DNA of 64,000 bases from Cytidiella melzeri (lineage: Eukaryota > Basidiomycota > Agaricomycetes > Polyporales > Irpicaceae), in assembly GCA_022592445.1 (NCBI GenBank), contig JABYQR010000033.1, forward strand, positions 1 through 64,000, in the 5' to 3' direction. Below the pieces are notes generated by a model. That model saw only the letters and a program-made list of their open reading frames with translations. It searched no databases and was not told the DNA's origin. The stretch's first letter is position 1. Each line of letters begins with the position of its first letter. Positions 11,283 to 22,769 of this stretch are shown one piece after another. A program made the translations under genes and the position numbers.

Positions 11283-14107
11283 CTATTTAGTGAAGTAAGA
11301 AGTAATCAAGGTGGGGACTGTCGCATGAGACCTGTCCAAGCGAAGTTGACGGCGGAAACTAGCTAACAAAGATTCCATCTTGCGCGCATCTGGGTCATTG
11401 GTGTCGCGTACATAGCTCTCAATGACGGCGGCAGCTTGGAGAACTTCGTTGTAAGTGGGACCTGGCCCGGGATGAAAAGCTGTGTCATCGTCAACATCAT
11501 CATCACCTCCGTTGATGATCGCGTCTTCCTGCGCTGTTCGAGACTTGATAACGGCCACGTAGATTTCCTCCTCCGTGCTCTCCATGATAGCCTCGATACC
11601 CTCCTCCACCGGATTGAGAAGATTCTCAATATCCATTCGATTGTCCCTCCGGAGAACACCCCTGGCAGTAAGGTCGTCCAGGGCATCTACAACAGTTTTC
11701 TCCTGTAACAGTTAAGGTTACTACTCACCAGATAAGTTGATAAACTGAGGGGAGTTGATGGAGATAGAGAGTAAGAGGTGTGGTGAGCGAAGTACTGTGA
11801 GGTACTGAGTAGTCCTAGTTCAACAGAGTGGATAAGACTGAGGGGATATGCCCTCAGGAGTGCCTCTATATATACATGAAGGGGAGGACCCCAGGTACTA
11901 CCCTAAGACCCCTAATACCTACGAAGTAATCTACCTTACTAAGCATGCCCTATGCCCTAGTGGTGCCACTTCAATAATCAACCAATAGCAATTGTCCCCA
12001 TGACCTGACCCCATGACCCAGCTCCAAGGCTAGACTTGTTCTAGCTTGTTCTAAGACAAGGCTAGACTTTTCCAGAAGGTTCTATGAACTATGACATCAT
12101 CTAATGGAATGTTCTATACTATGACATCATAGTTCCAGCAAGTTCCACAAGGTTCCAGAGAGTTCTATCATGTGATACACAGATAAGGAAAGGAGCGCAT
12201 CAGCGCATCAGAGACAGAAGGCGCATCAGCGCATCAATTGATAGGCACTGAGAATAAGCGCCGGAATAGGCGCCTGATAAGCGCCAGATAAGCGCTGGAT
12301 AAGCGCTTGACAAGCGCTTAAATATTCCCAATAATACCGTTGCCTGGTAAGGCAAGTCTTGTAGAAACATTGAAAATCTGTGACATCTCCGCGGCCGTGA
12401 TTGGATTCCCGCTGACTTCAACGTTGTTAAGGAGAGACCCAATGGGTACAGAGGGAGCTGCACGGGGACAATCTACACCAGCCGGCGGCAATATACCAGC
12501 TTTGCGCCAGCAGTGATGAATCGTTGTTGTATCCACTTCTTGCCATGCGGCCTCTGCAAGTCTCATCGCTTCTAACTGATCGATGTCGTAGATTTCGGAG
12601 GGGGTAACGTTCAGGTCATAGCGATCAACCGCGCGCTGAATGTACTTCCCGCGGTAATGTGCTTTGAAGCACCGGATGATGCCTTGGTCCATTGGCTGGA
12701 CGTGTGCCGTGAGATTGGGCTTGAAATTGACAACTCAAATATTCTCCACGTTATCCGGAGCAGTATGCCCCGAGAAGTTATCTTGAAGAAGCATTACCTT
12801 GCGCTTCTGCTTCCCGAGGTCTTTATCCCACTGCAAGATCCATTCTTGATACAGCTCCGTGGTCATCCAAGCTGTTGCATTGTGACGGTAATAAAAGCCG
12901 AGCTGCGGGCCCGTCTTCTTCTTGAAAACCCTTGGTTGGTAGGCCTTTCCAATGATGAACGGCGGCAACTTCTCCGAACCATTGGCATTCGACATGAACA
13001 CGTAGGTGAGTCGGACCTTCCTGCCTTTTACTCCCGAGTGCTTCTTGTCTGCAAGTCCTCGATCGGGCGGAAGACTTTTCACAGGAGTCAGACTCAGTAA
13101 GCAACACAGAAAAGTGAAGCAAAGTACGTACACATAAAAGAGACCGGTCTCGTCCATGTTAAAGATGTCGCGCAGCTTGTAGCCGTACTCCGCAATCAGC
13201 TCCTGGATTCGCTTTCGGTCCCTCTCCGTGTCCTCTTTGCTGGCAGATGCAGCTTCACCGTGACGCTTGTACTGCTTCAGCCCGAGATGAATCTTGTACC
13301 TGGACAACCATCCCTTGCTGAGGTTCAACCGCTCATCCTGCGGGATCCCAGCCAAGTCAGCAAACTTTGTCCATTTCTGCCGCAACACCTCGCCTGTCAG
13401 AAGAATCTTGTCCGCCAATGCCTGCGCAACCCGTAAATCCAACATCTCCGTGACTGCAGGATGCTGTGTTTGTCGAGTTCACTTCGCTGAGTGGGACTGC
13501 GCGGCAGATGACTCTTCCCATTCTCTCCGCCACTTCGGTTCGTTCTTAAGCCAGCCTGAGACGAGAGGCTGCTTGATTTGTAAGTTCGGATAGATACTAT
13601 CAAAATGTGCCGCAGTTTTGGTCTGATTCTTTCCTTCCTTATGATGCCAGTTTGGAATCTCGATGCGCTGCTCGAGCGTAGTGTTCTCCTTCTTTGTGAA
13701 GACAGGCTTCTTTGGCTCTTTCGTCTTTTTTGGGGCAATGAGCTCAGGCCCTTAAGGCAAGCATGTCAGCAGATAAAATAGTGGACTGTGCAAAACTCAG
13801 GCTTACGTTTGCGCTTGTTTCCGACAGCCTTGGGTATGTCTCCCGCAAGCTCTCGCAGCTTCTGCACAGCCTCTTGCTGCAAAGCATCCAGTGTTTCCAA
13901 TCCGCGTTCATAGTCGGACGCATCCTCCAAAATCTCTATCGCTCGCTGCTCCTCAATCAGGTTCGCTTCTTTGTCGAGCCACTCTTCATCCTCTGATGGC
14001 ACTGACTTCTTGGCCGCCAACCGCTCTGCAATCTTAACACGTCGGGCTTCAACGCGAGACTGCAAAATCTTCAACCCTTTCTTCAGGATATCTAACGGTT
14101 TGGCCAT
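11283..14107 (-). pseudogene. Pogo/Tigger-type DDE transposase, interrupted
   Basis: A transposase of the Tc1/mariner-pogo (CENP-B/jerky-like) group. It starts near MAKPLDILKKGLKIL (14107). It has a helix-turn-helix region (TKKENTTLEQRIEIP, then IKQPLVSGWLKN, 13550-13690), a second DNA-binding block ending GWLSRYKIHLGLKQYKRHG, and catalytic motifs FNMDETGLFY (first D), LLQDNFSGH (second D) and QPMDQGIIRCFKAHYR (third D). The C-terminal tail (11283-11703) reads DALDDLTARGVL, then NRMDIENLLNPVEE, and ends ITSYFTK. Introns fit at about 13745-13799 and 13078-13139. It is inactive: TGA stops at 13479-13481 and 12735-12737, and a solo LTR splits off the C-terminal 140 codons. Confidence 0.9.
11704..12312 (-). 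repeat. Solo LTR, copy B, inserted in the transposase
   Basis: Reverse-complement relative of 1-565. Its 3' end (TGTAACAG on the plus strand) is sharp at 11704, where transposase coding sequence resumes. The other end is rich in repeated GCGCTTATC/GATAAGCGC motifs, so the boundary near 12312 is approximate and may reach about 12345. I could not find a matching 5-base target duplication. Confidence 0.7.
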
Positions 14108-14528
14108 TTTGCAACAGTAGGAGGGAGGATGGGATTCTTGTAGGGTTACAAGCGGCTCGATCTGTAGTGCGCGAAGCAAATGTAAACTCAGTCAGCCTCG
14201 AGTAGTGCGAGGAAACTGAGGTGCGCAAGTCCGTGCGCTGGTGCGATATCTGTGTGATTACCTAATCATGCCACTATACAGTACCAACGCCACAAAGCTC
14301 CCAAGTCCGAAAAAGGTGTGTACGAAGAAGAGCGAGTGAGTCCATGCATCGGGAAATTCCCCGCAAGATTTTGAGCTGGTATCCAGGAAATTCCCCGCGA
14401 GTTTTTTTCGGGCAGCACTTTTGATGCTGCGTGAGGTGACCGCCAATAGGGAAGGGCGTACCACATGCCCAGCATCGCGGCATGAACGACTCACTCGTAG
14501 GTCGTCATCGAGGTGTTGGTGCTGGCCG

Positions 14529-14706
14529 AGGACTCAGGTAGCAAATTCTCCGCTACCGTGAGGTTATGGAGATGAGGAGGAGGTACAGCTGGTGGTGGAG
14601 GACTCCGGCAGCAGATGCTCCACTGCTGTGAGGTTATGGAGAGGAGGAGGTGGTAAAGCCGGTGTTGGAGGACTCCGGTAGCAGATGCTCCGCTACCGTG
14701 AGTTGG
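14529..14706 (+). repeat. 70-base tandem repeat, about 2.5 copies
   Basis: Units begin at 14529, 14599 and 14669 with AGGACTC and have an exact 70-base period. Each contains a short inverted repeat (GGTAGC...GCTACC) around a 9-base loop. They lie in the 3 kb between the transposase start and the copia insertion. Confidence 0.85.
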
Positions 14707-15591
14707 AATGTGGGTGGTTGATGGTCGTGGTGGTTTATCCAAAGAGATCCAGTAACTCGACGTGGCGAATAGATTCGCCGACGAGAGCACCACTCGGAGA
14801 GGAAAGGAGGCTAGGCTCGTTGGAATGGGCAGTAGTGAGGTTGGTAGTGATGAGAGCAAAGATAAAGGGAGTAGGAGTGGTAGTGGTGGTGGTGGTGGGG
14901 GGTGGGGGGTGGGGGCGTTGCATGAGGAGGAGGTGGTGTGGTCGCCGTGGTCCGTGGTGGTGGCAGCGAGAGCGGTTCGGGCGCCTGAGAAATGTTGGGT
15001 GCTCACAAAATTGGCACCGCCGCCTGCGTAGAATGTCCCGCGCGCATCAAGATTTTTGACGTGGATAAGTAAATAATGTGTTACATTGGAAAATTTAAGG
15101 TAAAAAGTATGGGTTTTGAACGTCAAAAAGGTATGGGTTATGGGTTATGCCCAGTGAGAAATAGATATTGCAGGATGTTGCCCAGTATATGCTGCTAAAT
15201 CCGGACCATTTCGATATTGCCAAATAAATAATTCTCTTGCCACATTCGGCGCTTGCATCCTTTTTGTTTAACCACTGTCTCGACGCATGTCATCAAACAT
15301 AGCAAGATGTAACACTCGACCTCGACAATCCTTTGAGTTCATTTTCGGATAGTAGATCTGGGTCGGGGGAGGACGGAAGGGCATCAGATTCACAGTTGAG
15401 GTATTTCTACTTGCATGCTCTTTCCGACACCTTCACCTTCAAGCGTAAGTCCCTAAGTCAACCCACTATAGCATCTTCATCTCGGTGAGTGAAACGCAGA
15501 AAGTGCTTGGAGATCGATGATCGTCTGTGAGTGATTGTGGTTACACGAGCACTACTCACAATAACATGCAAGTGATACTACACGGAACACA

Positions 15592-16763
15592 GTGCAGCTC
15601 ACAGACAATACGAGTAGTGCTGCAATCAGCGTAGACACCGTATTTGCGGGTGACGATAGACCTGCAAGCCTCACTCAAGGCCTGAGCGTGGCCAGGGCTG
15701 CCGTTCATTTAGACAGGTATGTGCCAAGTGCCGGATACCACACAAGTGATCACAACCTCACAACTACCTTGGGATCTGAATTTCAGACCAACCGCTGTAG
15801 ACAGCCACAATGGCTCGGCTCAAAGTGTACCTAGTGGAACAGCTCCGTCAAGCGAAGATACACAGGCTCAGAATTTGCGCAACTCGGGTTCGAGCCCAAT
15901 GACAACATTGGCGCCAATAGTCAGTAACTTTGACGGTCTCGCTCTGACTAGTGGCAACTCATCTACAGTACCTCAGCCTACAAGTTTGCAGCCACGTTGC
16001 GGTGATGTTGAGCAGCACGAGACCGTACCTTAGCCTACAAATCCGCAGCCACGTCGCGGTGATGTTGAACAGCACGAGACCGTCGTACTTCCCAATTTTC
16101 TCGTTGCAGCCCGGCCGCTGCAGGTTGCCCCTGCAAGTCTGCTGCTACAGGGCAGCTCTGTGAGCAGAGAAGGCTTTGACATTCAGAGAGATTCCGCAAC
16201 AAAGGTCTTACCAGAGCTTCCAGGTGCATACCAGTCCAAGCCGCCGCCTACCGCTTGAGTACCAATGGCTGTCGAATCAAGCACGCGGCGCCCAAGGGCA
16301 TATGTTCCAGGCAAGATACATAATCTTCGGTACGTAGACATCCTGTTTTTGTGATATAATATTGCTGATTTTGTGATGATATTGGTGAAGTAATGTTTGC
16401 AGGCGGCGTTGGAAGAAGGACTATCCCAAAGGAACTACCGCGGAGTTCAACACGCACTTTGAGGACTGTCAGAAGGACTCTGAGATAATGAAGGTTAGCT
16501 GTCTACTCTCGATGTGCACGTCAGCTGTATATCTGATGTGTTCAAATGTAGCTCCTTCATGATGAAGTATGTGAATGGTACGTAGCACTATACAAACTTA
16601 TTCTATACTATTAATAGCAGACATAGCAGGCACAAGGCAGCGGCAGTGGTCATGGTACCGAGGCATCGACGACAGGAGGAAGCGGGACCTGACAAAGTCA
16701 TGGCGGAGGTGTGTTTTGAGTGCGCAGGGGCGGAGGAGCTGGTGCCTGGTGTCTCGAGCCTAG
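15592..16763 (+). pseudogene. Unknown spliced gene carried inside the pogo-like element, degenerate
   Basis: I do not recognise this protein. One frame runs from about 15719 to 16329, broken only by TAG at 16031 and TGA at 16256. It is Ser/Thr/Pro/Gln-rich (for example SGTAPSSEDTQAQNL) and then reads RAYVPGKIHNLR. A donor at 16330 and an acceptor ending at 16402 continue it as RWKKDYPKGTTAEFNTHFED, ending SEIMK at a GTTAGC donor. Further candidate exons lie at about 16551-16578 and 16620-16763. An upstream exon may begin near 15592 (QLTDNTSSAAISVDTVF). A DNA-binding or regulatory accessory protein is possible but not shown. Both stops could come from a C-to-T change, as in the neighbouring transposon genes. 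Confidence 0.45.
15975..16084 (+). repeat. 57-base tandem duplication
   Basis: AGCCTACAA starts at 15975 and again at 16032. The two units share GCAGCCACG and GGTGATGTTGA blocks. It lies inside the Ser/Pro-rich part of the unknown gene. Confidence 0.8.
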
Positions 16764-17122
16764 TAGACGTTGCTACAATATGCTATGTTTTGTAATACTT
16801 TTCCGCTCCACCAATAATACATATGCTATGTCCTACAACATTGTGTGGTAGATTGTCCTACAAAGCGCAATATCCAGTGTCATTTGAAACGGCACAGATA
16901 TACTATGCTATCTTTCCCTAGTATATGTTATATGCGCAATATTGCATAATGTATAAGTGGTCCGGAAAATATATGCAAATGTAACAAGCTATATACTACT
17001 AGCTTTGGCTATATCCTGCAATATCTATTTCTTCCTGGGGGTTATGGGGGAGTTATGGGTTTTTGGTCAACTTTGGCAGGGAACCGACTCGGTGGATCGA
17101 AAAAAGTATGGGTTATGGCAAT

Positions 17123-17335
17123 TGTCAAACGCTGACCCGCCTCAGCATACGGATTAGGAAAGAGGAGGGGAAATAGGAGGCGGCTGACATAAACAGACTA
17201 GGCGTTCTCCTGATATAGTGTTGGACCTGGTACAACGCAGCTTTATCGCTTACCGCATTGTACCAGGTATGAGTTGTGTCGTTCATGTGTATTTGTACCA
17301 AATCTATCGCTTACCGCGTTGTACCAGTCTTAACA
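17123..17335 (+). repeat. 5' LTR of the copia element
   Basis: 213 bases, TG...CA ends. Carries an imperfect 13-base inverted repeat (17226-17238 with 17255-17267, one mismatch). Confidence 0.95.
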
Positions 17336-17348
17336 GGTTATGAGCCCC
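17336..17348 (+). other. Primer binding site complementary to the initiator tRNA-Met anticodon arm
   Basis: Directly after the 5' LTR the sequence GGTTATGAGCCCC is the complement of GGGGCTCATAACC, which matches the anticodon arm (CAT anticodon) of eukaryotic initiator tRNA-Met. Priming by a tRNA-Met fragment is known for Drosophila copia and yeast Ty5; use here is inferred from position and complementarity. Confidence 0.75.
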
Positions 17349-20300
17349 AAAGCTCTGTAACTTCCCTACCAGTTGCTGTATAAATCATCATCATCATCGT
17401 CACACCCCTATCGCCGCGAACATGTCTGACACTGAGAAATCTTCGAAAGACTACAAATCAAAGCTTGAGAAGCTCCATGACGATGGCGAGACCAACAACT
17501 ACGTACAATGGGCCATGCAGTCGGAGATCATCTTCGAGGATCTTGATTTGTGGAAGTACATCGATTCTGATTTGAACAAGTCTACGCCTCCGTCCGTTCC
17601 AAAACCCAGAATCGCGACAAGACTACTCACAGGGAATGAAAAGGAAGTAGAGGACGCAGAGAAACAAGCCAAGTTGTGGTGGAGAGATAATAAGTACGCA
17701 CTATTGTTACTTGTGCGCGCTATCCCCACGCACAAGGTCCCACTCGTTTCGGGCTGCAAGACGGCGAAGAAGGCGTGGGAGGCGTTGCACGATGAATATA
17801 TGCCGGTGAATAGTCTTCGAGCGGCTGCGCTCCATCAGGCGATCATGGGATACAAGTGCACGAGCAACATGGTTGTATCAAAGTGGACAGAAAAGATCCG
17901 AAACATGTATATCGATCTCGTCAACCAGGACGCCCGACACATTCTTCGCGAAGACTCTAGCGAACCTTTTACCGCTCGATGAGTCATGGAGAGCGTTCAC
18001 ACGCACACTAAGGGAGAAACTGGTTGTTGCCGACAAAGAAGGGAACCCTTTAGGGTCATTAGCGGTCATTCAACTCATCAAAGAAGAAGATTGGGCTCAG
18101 GGTCTTCAGGAACCGGAGTATATTGCTCAAATCAGCGGCGTAAATTCCATTCAGAAGAAGAGACCTGCGCCTATCGCTACCGCTACGTCGGCTCCTCCAC
18201 CCAAATGCCAGCATACTCACGACAAATCTTCCGTTCGTTGCACCAATATATACTGTGCGCAACCAATCGGCCATCTTATCCGCAACTGCTTTGCGTACGG
18301 TGGAGGAAAGTGTGGACAATATCCGCCATGGTGGAGGGGTCCAAAGGATATACATTTACCGCCTAAGCAAGGAGCACCGACAGGACAACGTCAATTGAAT
18401 TATAACGCATTACCTGTCGCTAACACGGCTAGCTCTGACTCTCGCGGAACAGATCCCATCTGCGCTAACGCAGACGTTTCGGTTGATCAAATCCTGTCCA
18501 ACAGTGGACTCTTTTCCCTGAACACATTCACAGATCCGATTGAAAGCGTCACATGCAATAGAGCTGCATTCGGAAATTTCTCGAACAACGCCGAGTGTTA
18601 CCATGATTCCGGCGCCAATCGTCACATTTTTGCCGACCGGTCGGTTTTCACCAATTATCGGCCCATCCCGCCTATTCAAGTAAAAGGTTTTGGATCCGCG
18701 CATTCCACCGCTGCTATTGGTGTTGGAGACATTTACTTCAAAGCGTTCTACGATGGAATTCCGAATGACATTAAATTGTCGAACGTACTACATGTTCCAT
18801 CCGCTCGTCTAAATCTGGTATCCCAGGGATGTCTCGAACGCCGAGGAATCGCTTGTCATTCACAGAACGGCATTATCCGGTTGTCTCTTGAAGGCCGCAG
18901 AATGGTTGATGGAAAGCTTCTGCCGAACAACCTGTACCTTCTCCACATGAAACCCGTCCGGGCGGACGACAACAGTACTCCTGGATCTGGATCCGTACCG
19001 CTAGCAAATAGAATCTCGAGCCCAACCGTCTTGCATGACGACGTGACGGCTTTCAATTCTACTGATGGACGGGATTTTTACATCGCCTTCTAGGCCATAT
19101 AGGCGTAAAAGGGCTTCACCGTGCGGTAGTTGGGGTTCCATCAGATTCATCTTCGCATTCTTCTTGTCAGGTCTGTGCCCGAGCCAACATCAAACGCCTT
19201 CCTTTTCCCTCGCAGTCAAATTTACGCGCGGATCGGCTTCTTTATCGCATACACACTGATATTCGTGGTCCCTTACCTAATTCCTATGGCGCATTCAAAT
19301 TCTTCATTCTCTTCATAGACTGCTTCTCGCGATGGATCTACGTCGGTCTACTCAGACACAAATCCGAAGCGTTGGCGCGTTTCAAGCAATTCCAAACCGC
19401 ATTCGAGCGACTGCTCAATCTCAAGATCTGTATTCTGCGCCTCGACAACGCGCCAGAATATGTGGAAGGCGCCTTTCGTCTACACTGCGAACAAATCGGA
19501 ATTATCTTCGAGAAGATTGTACCTGACGCCTCACCTCAGAATGGAGTGGCTGAACAACAAATCTCACCATCGCATCCATGGCACGTGCCATGCTCATCGA
19601 GGCGAATCTCTCTGACTGGTTCTGGCCGTTTGCAGTATTGTGCGCTGTTCACCTCAAATGTAGGGTGCCTCACGCCGCGCTCGAGCGCAACACCACTCCG
19701 TTCTTCCACGTGTTTCACCAACGTCCGAATCTATCTTATCTCCATGTCTCCGGATGCCATGTTACTGCTCGCCGTACCAACTCTGATTCCCTATCGAAGT
19801 TCCAGCCACGCGGTGAATCAGGCCGTTTTCTGGGTTACGCACCTGACGCAAATGGATATCTGATCTGGTTCCCACACTCTCACTCTGTTTGCGTACGTCG
19901 CGACGTCACATTCCACAATAACACACTGATGGCAAGTCCGGAACATTTGCCGGAACGCTCAACCATGTGGGATGATATCGTCACTGATATCAACACGCGT
20001 TTCTTGGATAATCCTTTGCACTCACCGGTGCCTGGATCTCATGCTCCTCGCGAGCTGGAAAATCACACCGAAAGGTATGTGATTTTGGACGCTGTTGTCA
20101 GCGTGGATCTAATTGTACATCAATTAGGTATGCTGCTAAGCAGCCGGACGCTCGCTATGAGCGGGAAAACGACACGGGACTTCTGTAAGTCGTTTGGAGT
20201 GTTTATCATTAACACTGTTAACTCATGTGATAGGCACGAGTGGAACGCTTCCCGTGAGCGTGGATCTTCAATGGAAGATATATCGAACGACTCCCTCGCT

Positions 20301-20921
20301 TTGTGTCGTGATCGTAGAAACATCGTCTTACCGTCTCGATACCTTGATTTCAACCCCACTACAGAGAACGAGGGGGGATGGACGTGCACGGTGCACTTGT
20401 GCAGACTGTTCTCATTCGTGGAGAAGACCTAGTAATTGACATTCATTCATCCTCCATTCCCAAATCATACCGAGTCTCCTTCGTGCTGACGCTCAATACG
20501 ATTCAATGTGTTTCAGCATGAAGGATCCAATCGACGATCCCGACGCCACAGACCCGAAATCAATCAAGGAGGCCCAGCGCAGCAATTACTGGACGGAATG
20601 GTTGGCGGCGATTTACGAGGAGCTCGAAGCCTTGAAAGCGAAGGGAGTATATGAAGAAATAGATTCACTTCCACCCGGACGCAACGCCGTAGACTGCAAG
20701 TGGGTTCTCCATATCAAACGGAACCTGAACGGCCACATCGCAAGGTTCAAAGCACGCTTAGTCGCGAAAGGATATACTCAAATTCCTGGGCAAGATTTCA
20801 CATACACCTTCGCTCCCGTAGCAAGGTGGGACTCTGTACGGATCATACCCTTATTGAGGCGTTTCAGGACCTCGAGCTGCGTCACATTGACATCAAAACG
20901 GCCTTTCTCAACGGACCCCTA

Positions 20922-21578
20922 CTATCGATGACCCAGAAGTGAACTGTTTAGTTCACTTCTGGTCCCCCCCATTCCTCCGTACCCCTTTCCTCTCGGAGAT
21001 TTCGCAGTCATGTACTATAGTATCTTGGCTATAGACAATCTGTTTCTTCGAATATTTGGAGGGGAGAAGAGGTACTTGTAATGGTCCGCACGAAGGTAAC
21101 TTTTCCCCCGCCAAAATCTCTGAACTGTCACGGCATGTCACGCACAAGCGCCCGGTCACTGGCTGGTAGTCAGCGCTGGTCGGAGTTTCAGCCCACGAGG
21201 CATTGTCACGCCCGCCTCCGCCGTTGACAGTATAACTTCTACTATTTTTGCCACATCGGCCGTGCATACAAACAGGTATTTTTCCCTGACAGTATAGACC
21301 CATATGAATGTACACTGTAAATTCTGCGCCAAAATATACACTGGTGCTGCCTCAGTAAGCCCATCAATTGCAGTTCACTCATGAACTACAGCAAAATTTG
21401 AGGTATTCGATTTTTCTATCTGCGCAGAGCTGCCCTTTCTGTACCAAACTTTGTACACAATGTCTAGTAGCATAAATACATATGCTTGATTTTTTTGGAT
21501 GCAGTTGAGGGAGTGGAAGTGCCCTCCCGAGCAAATAGTTCACTTCCTGTCCCCAGTTCACTTCTGGGTCATCGATAG
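20922..21578 (+). mobile_element. 657-base MITE with TA target duplication inside the copia reverse transcriptase
   Basis: A perfect 25-base terminal inverted repeat, starting CTATCGATGACCCAG, bounds the segment, and TA flanks both ends (20920-20921, 21579-21580). Joining the two flanks at a single TA gives an unbroken copia frame (NGPLPEEIYMR), which shows that this is a clean insertion. There is no transposase frame. TA duplication and the small size fit a Tc1/mariner-derived non-autonomous element. The left repeat continues into a second hairpin (CAGAAGTGAACT/AGTTCACTTCTG). Confidence 0.92.
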
Positions 21579-22760
21579 TACCTGAAGAGATCTACATGCG
21601 CCGTCCGGAGATTGCAGGCACAGGATATTGGCGCCTCCACAAAGGGTTATACGGGTTGAAACAAGCCGGGAGAACGTGGTATCTCGAGTTCAACGACAAA
21701 TACTCGAGGCTTGGCTTCAGGAGATGCCAGTCCGATTGGAGTGTCCATTGGCGCGAACTAGGCGACCGGAAATCAATGTCCGCCACTAGCGTTGACGACA
21801 TTCTACTCGCATCCACATCGAAAGATGAGTCCAACCTAGTAGCCAAACAACTCAATGATATCTTCGAGATCACTGACAACGGGGACGTCGAGTGGTTACT
21901 AGGATGCAAAGTCACGCGAACCAGAAGCCGAAGAAGTCTCTTACTGTCACAAGAAGCTTATGTCGAATCCATTTTACGCACGTTCGGAATGGAGCATTGT
22001 AACGCCGTCACTACACCACTTCCTCCCCACACGACTCTCTCATCCGATAACTGTCCCAAAACAGACGAAGAACGTAAACGCGTCAAGGATCTCCCTTACT
22101 GCGCGGTGGTTGGAAAGGTTATGTACTTGGCCACCACATGTTGACCTGATCTCGCATACACCGTCCGGGAACTGGCAAAATACATGTCAAACTACGGGGA
22201 AGCTCATTGGACGGCCGCAAAGCATCTGCTCAGATACTTACAAGGCACGCGTTCGATTGGCATACACTTGGGCCATCGAGATCATCCCTATCCGTTCTTC
22301 CGAGGATTCACAGATTCTGATTGGGGTTCGGGCGAACATAGGAAATCTGTGTCGGGGTATGTAATGATGATGGGAGACTCACCGATTTCATGGAGCTCGA
22401 AACAGCAAGCCATAGTGGCACTATCCTCGTGCGAAGCAGAGTACCTGGCGTGCACTCATGCTGCCTGTCAAATCCTTTTCATTAGACAACTTTTAGGCGA
22501 ACTCGGATATCCTCAACAAGGCGCGACAATTCTATTCTGTGACAACAATGGGACTGTCGCATGCACACACGACCCGCATGGCCACACACGTATGAAACAC
22601 ATCGACATTCGTATCCATTTCATTCGAGACTGTGTCAACAAACAATGGATCGACGTTCACAGGGTACCGGGCAAGGAAAACACGGCTGACATATTCACGA
22701 AGTCTCTACCGCGGATCTTACATGGAAGGGCGATGAAGTTGTTAGGACTAGATGCGGGTC

Positions 22761-22769
22761 AAGGGGGGG
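22761..22769 (+). other. Polypurine tract of the copia element
   Basis: AAGGGGGGG directly precedes the 3' LTR, where plus-strand synthesis is expected to be primed. Confidence 0.8.

Noticed and set aside
14491..15126. A 211-codon minus-strand frame with Pro/Leu/Ser runs
   Set aside because: Composition follows the CCT/CAC-rich strand and the 70-base repeats; no domain, leader or splice structure supports coding.
11120..15150. A smaller transposon bounded by the GGTATGGGTTATGGG motifs at 11130 and 15130
   Set aside because: The motifs are in direct, not inverted, orientation and recur elsewhere as subterminal repeats; the outer TA-flanked ends at 11083 and 23030 explain the element better.
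15882..15902. GGGTTCGAGCCC resembling a tRNA T-arm
   Set aside because: No acceptor, D- or anticodon arms at the right distances, and the outer stem does not pair; it lies within a transposon gene frame.
20953..21315. A 120-codon frame inside the MITE as a gene
   Set aside because: No motif, composition like the surrounding non-coding MITE, and MITEs of this size normally do not code.
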